The notes under the pieces: model-generated
The model's database searches: none
Seen by the model: only the letters and a program-made list of their open reading frames with translations
Told to the model about the DNA's origin: nothing
Shown: piece after piece, positions 22,504 through 33,536 of the stretch
Layout of the letters: the number at the start of each line of letters is the position of its first letter
Position numbering within the stretch: position 1 is the stretch's first letter
Made by a program: the position numbers and the translations under genes
Assembly (NCBI GenBank): GCA_039881045.1
Contig: JAYWVB010000031.1
Coordinates: 124,001-188,000, forward strand
DNA: 64,000 bases
Direction: 5' to 3'
Source of the DNA: Chaetomium olivaceum
Taxonomy: Eukaryota; Ascomycota; Sordariomycetes; Sordariales; Chaetomiaceae

Positions 22504-23222
22504 TTACCAAGCATCGTAATAATTGCATTCCTTTCCCCGACACTCATTTGTAGATGTCGAACTTAGACCCCTCGGGGGTTGGGGGAGCTTCTTGTTTTCA
22601 TCCATATACCTGGGCGAGGTCAGCGTCAGGTTTCCGTAACTCAGCAACCGTATTCTCCTTACTTCCGTATCGAAATCAGCGCCGACTCAAGGCTGAGAGG
22701 ATCTTCCTTTGGCCGCGCATTCTTGGCGAGCTCGGCGGCGATCCTCGTCCAGTCCCGCAGGATGGGGACAGCGTTCTTGTCCACCTTGCCGTCTGTCGGG
22801 TTCACGCCGGGAAGATTGATCTGGCTAACGAAGTGGATCTCAGGCGGTTCCCGGGGGTAATTAGGACCGCACTCCATCTTGAGCTCGTAGATGCGGTTCT
22901 CGTGTTGACCCTACGTTGCAGAGCGGTCAGCCTCGTGTTAAGCCCACGATTACGGAGCGGTCGACGGTCGCAATGCGTACGTGAGGAGGGCCCCAAATCG
23001 TCCCGCGCCAGTGTGTCATGTAGATGTCTTCGGGATCTTCCAAACCGTATGAGCAGGCCCCTGTGTACCGACCGAGTCGCTTGTTAGCAAGTGTATTTGT
23101 ACGTTTGCAAGAGGTCGAAGCGGAGGCTGCGATAGCCAAGGAAACACACCTCGCGCCATGCCCTTCTCGCCCTTCTCCAACTCGGCAAGGAGCTTAAAGT
23201 TCCGTGGAACTTGCGCCGCCAT
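22504..23222 (-). CDS. MMS2: Ubiquitin-conjugating enzyme variant MMS2 (UEV), C-terminal frame disturbed
   Basis: UEV partner of Ubc13 for Lys63-linked ubiquitin chains in post-replication DNA repair. Four exons: 23222-23150, 23060-22981, 22910-22663 and 22610 onward. Introns are 89, 70 and 52 nt. Recognisable blocks are VPRNFKLLAELEKGEKG, CSYGLEDPEDIYMTHW, GTIWGPP, HENRIYELKMECGPNYP and PPEIHFVSQINLPGVNP. No catalytic Cys, as expected for a UEV. If exon 4 is used it continues KYMDENKKLPQPP, the usual fungal Mms2 tail. The usual PEGSKF ending then lies in another frame, as if one C were missing from the run at 22575-22579 (plus-strand G). Read literally the frame ends at 22504; with that base the stop would be 22546-22544. 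Without splicing intron 3 the ORF stops at 22659. A stretch after ILRDWTR (IAAELAKNARPKEDPL) is an insertion relative to typical family members. Confidence 0.87.
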
Positions 23223-23689
23223 CGTGATGTGTGTTGTGGGTATGTGTCGAGTGTGTGGTGAGAAAGACAAATCAGGCGGTGTATGGCGATCTGCGCAGCC
23301 CGAATAACAAGGCCGATGTGAAGTAGGTAATGAATGAAACCTCAGAACCGTTGGGCAACCTAACGGGGGGTCAGAAGAGGGGTGCGGGGACCCATGTCAT
23401 GGCCATGCAGGTCAGCCGTGGATGGAGGGGCAGAATGGGCGGTGTGTAATTCTGCCCAAGTGCATCCTTAGTCATCAAGGTACCAGCTCGTGGTGGGTCA
23501 CAGGCCAGCTGGAGCTCCAAGTGGACAGCAGGCGAGATGGCCCATTCTCATCTCACAACTGACAACCAACGACCAGCACCGCTCATAACGCATATCACAT
23601 CCACACCCGTTTCGAACTAGAGTCAAATCACGAATTTGGTACGGTAATGTGGTGACGAACCCCACACTACGTTTTTATGGGATACGAAT
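23223..23689. promoter_or_regulatory. Divergent promoter region of MMS2 and MON2
   Basis: The only spacer between two divergently transcribed conserved genes, so it must hold both promoters. I see no TATA box or other defined element I would stand on. Confidence 0.5.
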
Positions 23690-26600
23690 ATGACGGCACA
23701 GCTTTTGGCGTCGGAGCTCGCCAACTTGATCCAAGAGAGCAAAAGGAAGCACAATGACTTGCGCCAGGTGAGTTGAGTACGCGCACGCAGCACACGCACT
23801 GTCCCCCCAACCTTTGAACACCGCACACAGGGGCCACTCCACCCTTTCCGGCCTCATCGCCAAAACTGACAATGGAAACAGGCTACCGAGAAGTCCTTGG
23901 AGGAACTAAAAAGTCTTAGGACAACATCTGAAGCTCAGACCTCTGATGGTGTGTTAAATTCCCGTAGCTGTCACTCAACACATACACCAAGCTCACACAG
24001 TGCCAGAACTCGCACAGCGCCCAAACTTCGTCAACCCCTTCATCATCGCATGCGGCACCAAAATGTCAAGTTCACTGGCATTGCCATTGTTTGTTTACAA
24101 CGGCTCATCGTATCTCGAGCATTGCCGAGGTCCAGGCTGAGTCAGGTCCTCGAGGCGCTGCAACAGGCAACATCGGCCGGCCTCGATGTTCAGCTCAAGA
24201 TCCTCCAGGCACTCCCGGCCTTGCTCTCCAACTACTCCGCTGATGTAAAGGGCGATCTTCTCGTCACTGCCTTGAATGTCTGCTTCATTCTGCAGTCTAG
24301 CAAGAATGCCATTGTTAACAACACATCGGCGGCCACCCTGCAGCAGTTGGTGGTCTCTGTCTTTGATAAGGTTGTCGCTGAGGACAGTGAGTCCCTCCCC
24401 CACCTCCGGATGGCCAGCCACAATTGTATGCTAAAGTGATCCAGAATCTGGCGGCGAATCTCCCGTCGTTGGCGAGGTTCCCACCCAGAATGGAACCCTC
24501 CCACTCAAGGCTGCAACCATGGATGCATACAGGGTAGCGTTGTTCAGTGTTATAAATCGTTGGGCTCTAGCTAACCGATCTTGGTAGGTATTTAACGATA
24601 TCTGTCTCCTCACCGAAGGCCAACGCCCGGAATATCTTCGTGTCTCTGGCCTTCCTCAGACCTTCGGTCTCGAGCTGATCGAATCAGTCCTGACGAACCA
24701 TGCCGCTATTTTCACCACGCACGCCGAGCAGGCGGATATTCTGCGGGCAAGAGTTATGCCTTTCATTACCAGTGCCCTGCGTGGAAGGCCAAATTTTGCA
24801 ACCAGCGTTCGTCTTGTGCGCATCTTATATACGCTCCTCCGCCGCCACCTCTCCATTCTCCCTTCTGAGAGTGGAGACGCACTTGAGATATTGACCCAGC
24901 TTCTGGACCAAGATAATACTGTGTGGAAACGCGCTCTATGTATGGAAGTTTTCAGGGGCATCTTTGCTGAGCACGCCTTGCTCCGACGCATTTTCATGCT
25001 CTATGATGGCGAGGAAGGCCAAAAGAGCATACTGAAGAACCTGACCGCTACCTTTGTTCGCGTAAGTACGGAGAAGCCGGCGGTCATTGGCCTAGGGCAT
25101 CAGTCCACCATTCCCGTTGCTAGCTCCAACATGGCCCATCAACCGACCAGGTCATGCTTGAGGCAAGCGGAGGAGTGACTGGTATCATTTCAGGCTCAGT
25201 GAGCTCCGACGGTCACAATACGGGAATCAGTAGCCAATGGAGCACGATGCGGGTGCCCTGCATTGACCAACTCGACAAGACTGACGCCCCCACCATCCCA
25301 GAGTCATACGTCTACAGCCTCACTCTGTCGTGCATTACGTCACTGTCCGAGGGCCTTGCAAAGTTCATCCTTCCCTTGACCGTTGCAAGCGAAGGGAGGA
25401 GGAAGCGAGGCCCCAAACCTGAAGCTGGGCGTGACTCGCCTGCGCCCATGTTGGACGAATCCCCCGATAAGCTAGAACGGTCTTCGTCCTTCAAGCGAAA
25501 TCCAGTCCCGGTAAACCCGCTGACACTGGAGAACCACCCCCTGTACGCCGAAATCAAGGTTTGCGCTGCCTTCATCGACGGCTGCTGGCCCGCCATCCTC
25601 GCAACTTGCTCCACTTTTCTCTACGCTGCCCTAGATTCGGAATATTACCATGGTCTCGTCCGAGCATTTCAGAAATTTGCACATGTTGCCGGCTTGCTGC
25701 AGCTCTCGACTCCCCGGGATGCTTTCTTGACGACCCTGGGCAAAGCCGCCGTCCCCCCTAACGTCTTGACCGCGTGCATGAACGCTGGTCCTAACCGGCC
25801 GCCACCAAGCCCATCGGCTACCGAAGGACCTGGCAACATATTCAGCAATGCCAGGGGGCTTCTGAGCGTCGAAAGTCTTGTCAGCCCATCACTGCTAGGC
25901 GCCGAGAAGCAAAGGCAGCCATCAATGGATGCTAGTGGGGCCACTCTCAATACTAGGAACCTCCTGTGCCTGAGGGCACTACTGAACCTCGGTATCGCGC
26001 TGGGCCCGACACTCGCATCGTCTTGGAGCATCGTACTGGAAACCCTGCAACGGGCTGACTTTGTCATGTTTTCGTCCGGCAAGGCCGCAGGAAGGACACC
26101 CATGGCGGCCAAAGGACCCGATCCTCAAGCCGAGCAGGAAGCCAGTACTCTTCTTGCCAATTTCGGCACCGAGATTCGAGCCGTCGAGACGGCAGCCTCG
26201 CGGCTTTTTGAGAGCACTGTGGACTTCCCGAATCCTTCCTTCGTCGAGATTGTCGGCGCTGTATGCAACCTGCTGGAGCATGTTGAACCCCCTTCAGAGG
26301 CGAGCAGTCGCCCACAATCACCCCCCTCCACCGCGGGGCTAAAGGCGCCATCACTTTCTACTAAGCGCGTTATGAGCATTTCAGCCCCGTCCCAAACCAC
26401 ACCAAATCAAGAAAACCAGTTTGCTCTGTCTAAGCTTGGCGATCTCGCTTCCATCAACATCGAAAGACTGCTGGCATACGAGCCACAAGTGTCAGGTTGG
26501 GCGCCTCTGGTTGATGAGCTGATCAGCGTTATGAGCTCGGTGTCCAACACCGCTCCCGTCAGAGCACGAGCGGCGGAGACGTTGGTCCGGATTCTTCTCG

Positions 26601-29247
26601 AGGAAGCGAATGCCGTCTCATCTCAGCCAGAAGAAGTACGGGGCCCAATACAAAAACGCCTTCTTGAAGCCTTCCGCGACTCTCTTCTTCCTCTTCAAGC
26701 ACCTGAGCGCCATGTCTCCATCACGAGACATGCCATCGACGTTGACATCCACAAGATCATCCTCGAAGGCCTTAAGAGTCTCCTGGAAAATTGTGGCGAA
26801 TCACTGATCAGCGGTTGGGAGCTGACATTTAAGATTATCGACACCATTTTTATCGAGCGAAACCTCAGTACCGAAGTAAAACAGGATAGTGTTTCCCAAC
26901 GGGCTGCTGTCTTGCATACCCGCGCCGTTAAGCTCATCCGCCCATCATTCGCTTCACTCCAGCTAATATGCTCCGACTTTCTCCCTTCTCTACCCAATGC
27001 TTGCTTCCTCAACCTCGTCGACACCCTGTACAAGTTCTGTACCCAAGAAGATGAACTCAATGTGGCGTTGACGGTAGGTCACACCTTAGATTGCGGTGGG
27101 AATTACTGACATCTACAGACCGTCACTTTCTTCTGGGCGATTTCGGATTTCCTTTCCGCCAACAGCAAGTCGATGTTGATTACCGAAGCCATGATACCTG
27201 ATTCAGGAGATCAATCGTTAGTAAAACTGGCCACAGAACCTTCTCAGCAAGGCTCAGCCGCGGCATTGTGGATGTTACTTCTCCTTCGGCTCACGTCAGT
27301 TGCAGCGGACCAAAGACTGGAGCTGCGGAACAGTGAGTGCACTGTAGCTTAAGATCGAGGGTGTTAACTGACCTGGTAGGTGCCATCCAAACGCTGATGC
27401 GGATAATGTCCGCATATGGCGAGAGCCTAAGCCCGGAAGCTTGGTCGGTTTGTATGAGGGTAGTCATCTTCAGCCTCCTCTCATCGGTCGAGCACGAGTT
27501 ACACGCCGCCGACGGCCCCTCTACGAAGGACAGCGGCCAAGGCGAGTGGAAAGAGACGGCAACTGTCGTCATCCAAGGGGTTGCAGACCTCTTCGGATCC
27601 CATCTCCGCTCGCTCACAGCGCACCGAAGCTTCTCCGAGATATGGCGAGATCTCATACGCCATTTCCGAGCTCTTTTAAGTCTTCAGATTCTTGACCTCA
27701 ACGCCGATACATACAGTGCTGTCAGAGACATTTTCCATGCTTGCGCCGAGCAAGAGAAGGCTGGCGTAGGGAAAGAGAGCCTTGACCTGGCGTGGGACTT
27801 GTGGTCCCAGGGAATTCCTGTGCCCGGAGACGGCAAGGACGACAAATCGTCTGACAACCAGAAGTGTTTGCTGGTCTGGGTCGAAGCACTTCTGGAGCTT
27901 TATGGGTTGATCCAGGCAGACTTCAGCGTCGAGCGAGTGCGTCGGATGCTAACGTTACTCCGTGACGCGATGCAACATGCAACCCCTGGGGCATACGCCA
28001 GCGATATCGAGTTCGTCACGCCGCTCCAGGGCAAGATTCTTGAGGTCTTTCGCATGGTGCGAACAGACTTGAATGGCGTCCCATCTGCCATGATTGCCCA
28101 GGTGGCCGAGTTTGTTTCTCTCGCATTTGCTCAGGAAAACGCGGCCAACGCAGCAGAGAAACGCACATACGTTGCCATGTCCAAGGAGAGCATGTCTATT
28201 TTACAGTCGTTGATCGTTAAGAACGCTTCGGAGAAGGACATTTACGAGACCGGGGCGTTTGCGAGTGCATTGTCTGCTCTAGCCAAACCCGTCATCCTCA
28301 AGTACCAGTTCAAGATCGTCACGAAGTCAGTCCAGCCGTGGAGAGTGGCGACACGATCGACGTTGGCTGTTCTTGAAGCAGGGCTGCCTCAGCTTTCCGG
28401 GTTGGAGCTGCCTCGAGAGACGTTGCAGGACATCTGGCGCATAATCGTCTCCATAGCCAACGGCATTATCAGCGCCGATTTGACTGCGCCGGCTGCGGAG
28501 ACCGCAAGCATTACAGACGACCAAGAATTCGACATTTCGTCATTTCGTCAACTGCGGGGGCTTATCATCCCAGAACTAGGGGCAGAGGTCGTCCTCGACG
28601 AGACGAGAAAGACCTACGCCGAGGCCCTATTCCGCACCTCCATCATCCACACCCCCGCCCCAGCCGAGGCGGCCATCATCTACGGAACCAGCGGCGGCAA
28701 CGACCCCGTCGGGCTCGGCGCCTTCTTCAAGAAGCGCGACGGGCGCACCATTGATCCAACCCCCACGAAGCGGAGCCTCATGGGCCGGGTCTGCCTGGAC
28801 GAGCTGTTCGCGCTCGTGCAAGACCACTCCAACAACAACGACGACGACGATGACGATGACGATGAAGAGATGCCCGCCGGTGAAGCCACCACCCGCGACC
28901 ACTTGCACGTGCGCCTAGCCCGCACCGTGGCGCCCTACCTCATCCTGCGCTGCGCGCTGACGCTGCGCGGGTACGTCGCCGACCAGCCCCTGCGCGGGCG
29001 CATGCCGCAGCCGCTGTCGCAGCGCAAGGAGCTGGCGCACATGCTGCGGAGTCTGGTGCGGCTGCGCTCCGAGCCAGACGCCATCCCCGACGTGCCCAAC
29101 GTAGAGAGTGAGCGGAGGAAGCATCTGCTAACGTTGTACCCCCTGTTGGTGAGCGCGGTGCAGGTGGCGGGGAAAGCGGGGGATGAGATGGTGCTGGGGT
29201 TGGTGAGAGAGGCGTTGGATGCGGTGGGAGGGGAGTTTGGGCTGTGA
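23690..29247 (+). CDS. MON2: MON2, Golgi-endosome trafficking scaffold (with two apparent frameshifts)
   Basis: Large HEAT-rich relative of Sec7/BIG ARF-GEFs without the Sec7 domain; it acts with Dop1 and Neo1 on trans-Golgi/endosome membranes. Seven exons: 23690-23767, 23882-23948, 24001-24386, 24445-24533, 24588-27073, 27119-27332 and 27380-29247. Introns are 45-114 nt. The N-terminal DCB-type segment (MTAQLLASELANLIQESKRKHNDLRQ), the block FTGIAIVCLQRLIVSRALPRSRL and the LYDGEEGQKSIL region are family hallmarks. An Asp run is encoded at about 28836-28866. Two places need one extra base to keep frame: an A-run at 24060-24063 (between CGTK and VKFTG) and CC at 25144-25145 (between MAHQP and DQVM). 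Apart from these the gene looks intact, about 1,650 residues. Confidence 0.9.
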
Positions 29248-29513
29248 GAGATCCGGCCATGAATGAGCATCGGGTGAGGTGAATATGTAGTAGGTGTGTG
29301 GATTTTATGCGTGTTTGGTAGAATACACTGAGTGGGTTTAATGGGTGCCTATCTGACGCCATGCCTCGCTTTTCCCCCCAGACCTCCATGCAAATCATTG
29401 AGACAAGTAATGGTACAGCCGATAAGTGCACTTCTCAACTCCTATAGGAGCCACCACCTCCCACACTTGCCTTTGCTTCCAGGGGGGTCATCAGAACATG
29501 CCCTCCCCTCCAT

Positions 29514-30841
29514 TTAAACAACCGTCTTCTCCGGTGTCTGCTGCCCATTCACCGTCCCCTGGGCATCAATAGCACCGCCCTTCGCCAGCGCATCCTTAGC
29601 CATAGTCTTCGCCTGCGCATCGCCCACCTTGCCATACACACTCAGCGCAGTGGCAATCATCCCCCCAATATCACCCACATTCCCCGGCACCACCACCGCC
29701 GTGCCCTCCTTCGCCAGCTTCCCAAACGCATCCACATACTTCTCCGCCACCGACAGACTCACCGCCCCCTGCGCAGCATCCCGCCCCTCCGCAATCGACC
29801 TCGCCACCGCCTCAATCCCCGCCGCCGTCGCCCGCGCCCGCAACAGAATCGACTCGGCCTCACCCGACGCGCTGTTGATCTTCTCCGCCCGGACGGCCTC
29901 ACTGGCCAAAATGGCGCTCTGCTTCTGGCCCTCGGCAATGTTGATGGCGCTCTGGCGCTGGCCCTCCGAGTCCAGGATCTCGGCGCGCTTGGACCGCTCG
30001 GCCGTCACCTGCCGGTGCATGGCGTCGACGACGGGCTTGGGCGCGTGGATGTCGCGGATCTCGTAGCGCAGGCAGGTCACGCCCCACGCCTGGGCGGCTT
30101 CGTTGATGGCTTGCGTGATGTTGGTGTTGAGCGCCGCGCGCTCCTTGAGCACGTGGTCGAGCGTCAGCTGGCCGATTTCGGAGCGCATCGTGGTTTGGGC
30201 GAGTTGCGAGATGGCGTATTCGGCGTCTTCGACGCCGTAGCTGGAAAGCGGGGGGTGGGGGGTTAGTTTCGGTTGTTGGAGGGGGGGGTGGTGGTTGTGA
30301 ATGGGGTTGGATATGGGAGCAGGGGGGTATGGAGGGGAGGATGGATGATGGAGGGGTTGGGTGCCTACCTGGCCTTGTACGCGTCAAACACCCGGGTGTA
30401 GAGCACGCCGTCGAGCTCGAGGGTGACGTTGTCGGCGGTGATGGCGCTCTGCGAGGGAATCTCGATAGCGACCTCCTTGAGCGACTTGACGTAGGCGATG
30501 CGGTCGAGGAAGGGGATCAGGATGGCCAGGCCAGGCTGCAGGATGCGGTTGAACTTGCCCATGCGCTCGACGATCCACGCTGTCTGCTGCGGCACAAACC
30601 GGATCACCGTGTTCATGGGTAGCGAGGCCGGTTTCTGGAAGTAGGTTGGTGGTACGAGACCCCCGCCCATGCCGCTGGGGAGGGCATTGCGTTGTGTGGT
30701 GTGGAATGGGCTTCGTGATGATGCGGCGATGTTCGATAATGCGAGGGCGGCGAATGGGAGATTCCGGGAGCTGCGGGTCGAGGCTGACAAGCCCGCCCGG
30801 AAGATGGGCACGAGCGCCCTCTGTGCTGTTGTGAGCGACAT
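29514..30841 (-). CDS. Mitochondrial stomatin-like protein 2 (SPFH/band 7)
   Basis: Two exons (30841-30369, 30240-29514; intron 30241-30368, donor GTAGGC) give 399 residues. The first about 60 residues are basic and Ser/Ala-rich without acids, fitting a mitochondrial presequence. The SPFH domain begins at NTVIRFVPQQTAWIVERMGKF and includes FLDRIAYVKSLKE, SAITADNVTLELDGVLY and the SYGVEDAEYAISQLAQTTMR block. It is followed by the Ala/Glu-rich coiled coil (AEILDSEGQRQSAIN...). SLP2 scaffolds inner-membrane microdomains with prohibitins and i-AAA proteases. It converges with MON2, with only about 265 bp between the stops. Confidence 0.93.
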
Positions 30842-31496
30842 GGTCGGCGACAACCTCACATCTGCCGTTGGCTGAGGCTTTGTTGTGGGATTGCTCTGGT
30901 GGTTTGGCGCCGATTTGTAAAAGTGGCAGGCGGCAGAGTCGACGTCAGTGCTTGCTTGGGCCCACCTGCAGCTGGGAGCTCGGTCGGAAAGATACGATAT
31001 GCTTACGCTCGTTTGGTAATTCTCTGTATTGTACGTTACCGCACGACCCGACCCACTGCTAACACAACACAACGACAACCTGAACTCTCCCATATCTCAC
31101 GTTTCCCAAAAAGAAAGAAAATAAGAAGAAAAGAGAAAAAGGAGACAGAATTTCCAGACCATATGGCAGAAGTGCCTCTCTCATAAATAGGCATATAACC
31201 CCAGAAAAAGAAGAAGGAAAAAGAAAACAGTATAAAAGAAAACAGAAACTAACGTTAAAAGAAGAGGAGAATAATACTAAACAAAGATACATACCCAAGA
31301 ACAAGGAAAGAGGATAAGGAAAGGAAGGAGAAAAAGCGATAAAAACACAAAGCATAAAAAAGGAGAAGAAAAGAAAAGGAACCAAACACATGTTTCATCT
31401 AGGTTGACTGTGTTCTAATCACCACTTTTCATTTTTATTGTTCTAACGCGTGGATTAAGTGATATTCGACTCTGCGTGCCTTGACTCTCCGACAAG
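30842..31496. other. Intergenic with a polypurine tract
   Basis: SLP2 promoter side, then from about 31105 to 31391 a plus-strand stretch almost entirely of A and G. The minus-strand ORF over it is a low-complexity artefact. It may form unusual DNA structure. Confidence 0.5.
31105..31391. repeat. Polypurine low-complexity tract
   Basis: About 290 bases dominated by AAG/AAAG/GGA words on the plus strand, interrupted by a few pyrimidine-containing islands (around 31150-31210). A second tract of the same kind lies at 47454-47583. Confidence 0.7.
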
Positions 31497-32907
31497 TTAT
31501 TTCCCAGAAGCACTACGCGAAGCACTACTATCTTGGCCAATATTCCCTTCTCCGCCGTCATCTGCCACAACCTCCCCCGTGGCAAGCAGCCGTTTTCCCT
31601 TCAGAAGTGGGAGAGACGTCGTCGGTGGGCGTTCCCACGTCAAATACTTTCTCCCGCTCATATCCATGAGGGCCCGCGGCTTGCCTAGCTTTAGGGGCGG
31701 GGTGAAATCGAATCGCATGAACTCATCCACGACCAAGGGTGGCCAGTCGAGCGGTTCCGACGCTTTGCTGAAGTGATCAATCCCAACCTCGGCCCTTCTT
31801 TTGACCCAATCATCAAGCACGCGCTTGTATTCCTCCACAGGCCTGTCGAGCTTTGCATCCTGGTGCGGCACCCAGTCCTTCTTGACGTCAAGTTCGTCGG
31901 GTTGGACGTCCAGGCGGGAGCAAAACTCTCGCGTGATGAGCTCTCGCATTGTGAGTATGACAAACTTCACATCGTCGCGAGCTTCATCATATCGAAACGC
32001 AAGGCCATTTTTCTTGTCCCCTTCCCAGCCCAGTTTGGCTGCACGGTTGAAATCGAAGAGCTGGATGCTGTCCGTCTCCGCGTCGATGGCGAGGTTGCAG
32101 GGACAGACGTCACCATGGACGATGCCGAGACGAAGGTTGAGATGGTCCACGGCCTATGAAGGTCAATTTGAATTCCAGCCGGAGGACGGAGCGGGCTGTA
32201 GGTAGATAAGGGGAAGGGACTGACACTGAGAAGCTGCTCGAGTACTTCAGCTTGAAGACACGGTCCTTGTTCTCGGACAGCGTCCCGCCGGGTATGTAAC
32301 GTGTGGTGAAGCCGACTACGCTGTCGACATCGCCGACCGAATCCACGACCAGGGCATCGAACGGGACAAGGTTGGGGTGTGGTGGCATACGCAAGACACA
32401 ATTTGCTTCGTGCCACATAGTGGCGACGCCAGTCCCAGCCATGTTGTATTTGAACACGACCGTCTTTGTTTCGCCCGGGTGGTGTGGTGAGTATGTGACC
32501 AAATCGACCTGCCTCCCAAGTCGATCACATTCCGTGAGCGCCTTGCGACGAACCGTCGGCACATGTTCAGGGAATTCGATACTCGCCGGATATAACGGAA
32601 CCCAAGAATAGGCGTCTTCGCGGGGTTTCGAGGGAGGGTTGCTTTTCACAAGCGAGCCATCATCCGAGATCCATACCTCCACAACACCGGGTGGAAGGGT
32701 GTCGATGAACATTTCGACAGCCTTAAACACAAATGTTTCGTTGACTTGGCCAACGGATGGAACATGGACGCCGACACGGCGTCTCTGGTCCCAGTCATCA
32801 ACAACCCATTCTTCGCCAGTCGATTCCTCGCCGGCCAAAGGAGTGATCTTGTCTGAACAAGTAAAGCGTCCGTGAAGACCGCAGCGGGTGAAGTAGTTTA
32901 AGACCAT
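31497..32907 (-). CDS. Kinase-like (phosphotransferase-fold) protein
   Basis: Two exons (32907-32227, 32153-31497; intron 32154-32226, GTGTCA donor, weak) give 445 residues. The start MVLNYFTRCGLHG is the first ATG consistent with the frame; a longer frame to 33027 has no better support. N-terminal about 120 residues are unassigned. A kinase-like N-lobe follows (KTVVFKYNMAGT, possible ATP-site Lys). The C-lobe carries GIVHGDVCPCNLAID and LFDFNRAAKLG, matching the HxD...N and DF(G/N) positions of protein kinase/aminoglycoside phosphotransferase folds. DFN instead of DFG and the short C-lobe place it among the divergent fungal kinase-like proteins. Substrate unknown. Confidence 0.75.
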
Positions 32908-33536
32908 GGCTGTGGATAATGAGAGTATGATATTGATCTGTATTAGAACCAACGACAAGTTTCGTTTAAGTGAAGTTGTAAAGCGAGGCGGAAACTTGCT
33001 GTATCTAAGGCGGCATGGGGAATTCAACTGGAGGACATCCGGACTTCAAAGGTTCCATTTCGCAGAAGAGTACGTTGACTGCACAAGCATCGTGCCTGCG
33101 CCTTCCATGCTGCTTTCCGATTTAGAGATAGCCACAACTTGATCAACATGGTATATGGCAGGAATCAACAAAGTTGGCTGCATGCCCACTGAATAGTTCA
33201 TCATTGCCTGGTAAAACACAACGAAAATGTGCATTAACACTCAACAACATGCCATGCATCGCCGTCATGAAGTCTTGAGGTAGGACGATCTGCAACTGGC
33301 AGTCAACGTCTATAAAGTGTTCCGTATACATTCACTCTCCAAAGTCTATGACAGTGTTACAACTGGTGAACGCCATTCTGCCGTCCACCCACCCTAAATA
33401 CGAAATAAACAGCTCAATAACCGCACATTACACTTATCACTAGCCCCTGAAGGAGGGCACCGCAAGGCAACGCCTTCCCAGCCCGCCCCAACACACCCAC
33501 CCACACCCCTCCACTGCACCTCAAACCCCCCTACAT
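32908..33536. other. Intergenic
   Basis: Promoter of the kinase-like gene and 3' side of the P450 gene; no gene seen. Confidence 0.4.

Noticed and set aside
31059..31391. 110-codon minus-strand frame with many Phe and Leu, looking like a membrane protein
   Set aside because: It is the complement of the polypurine tract; composition, not coding, explains it.
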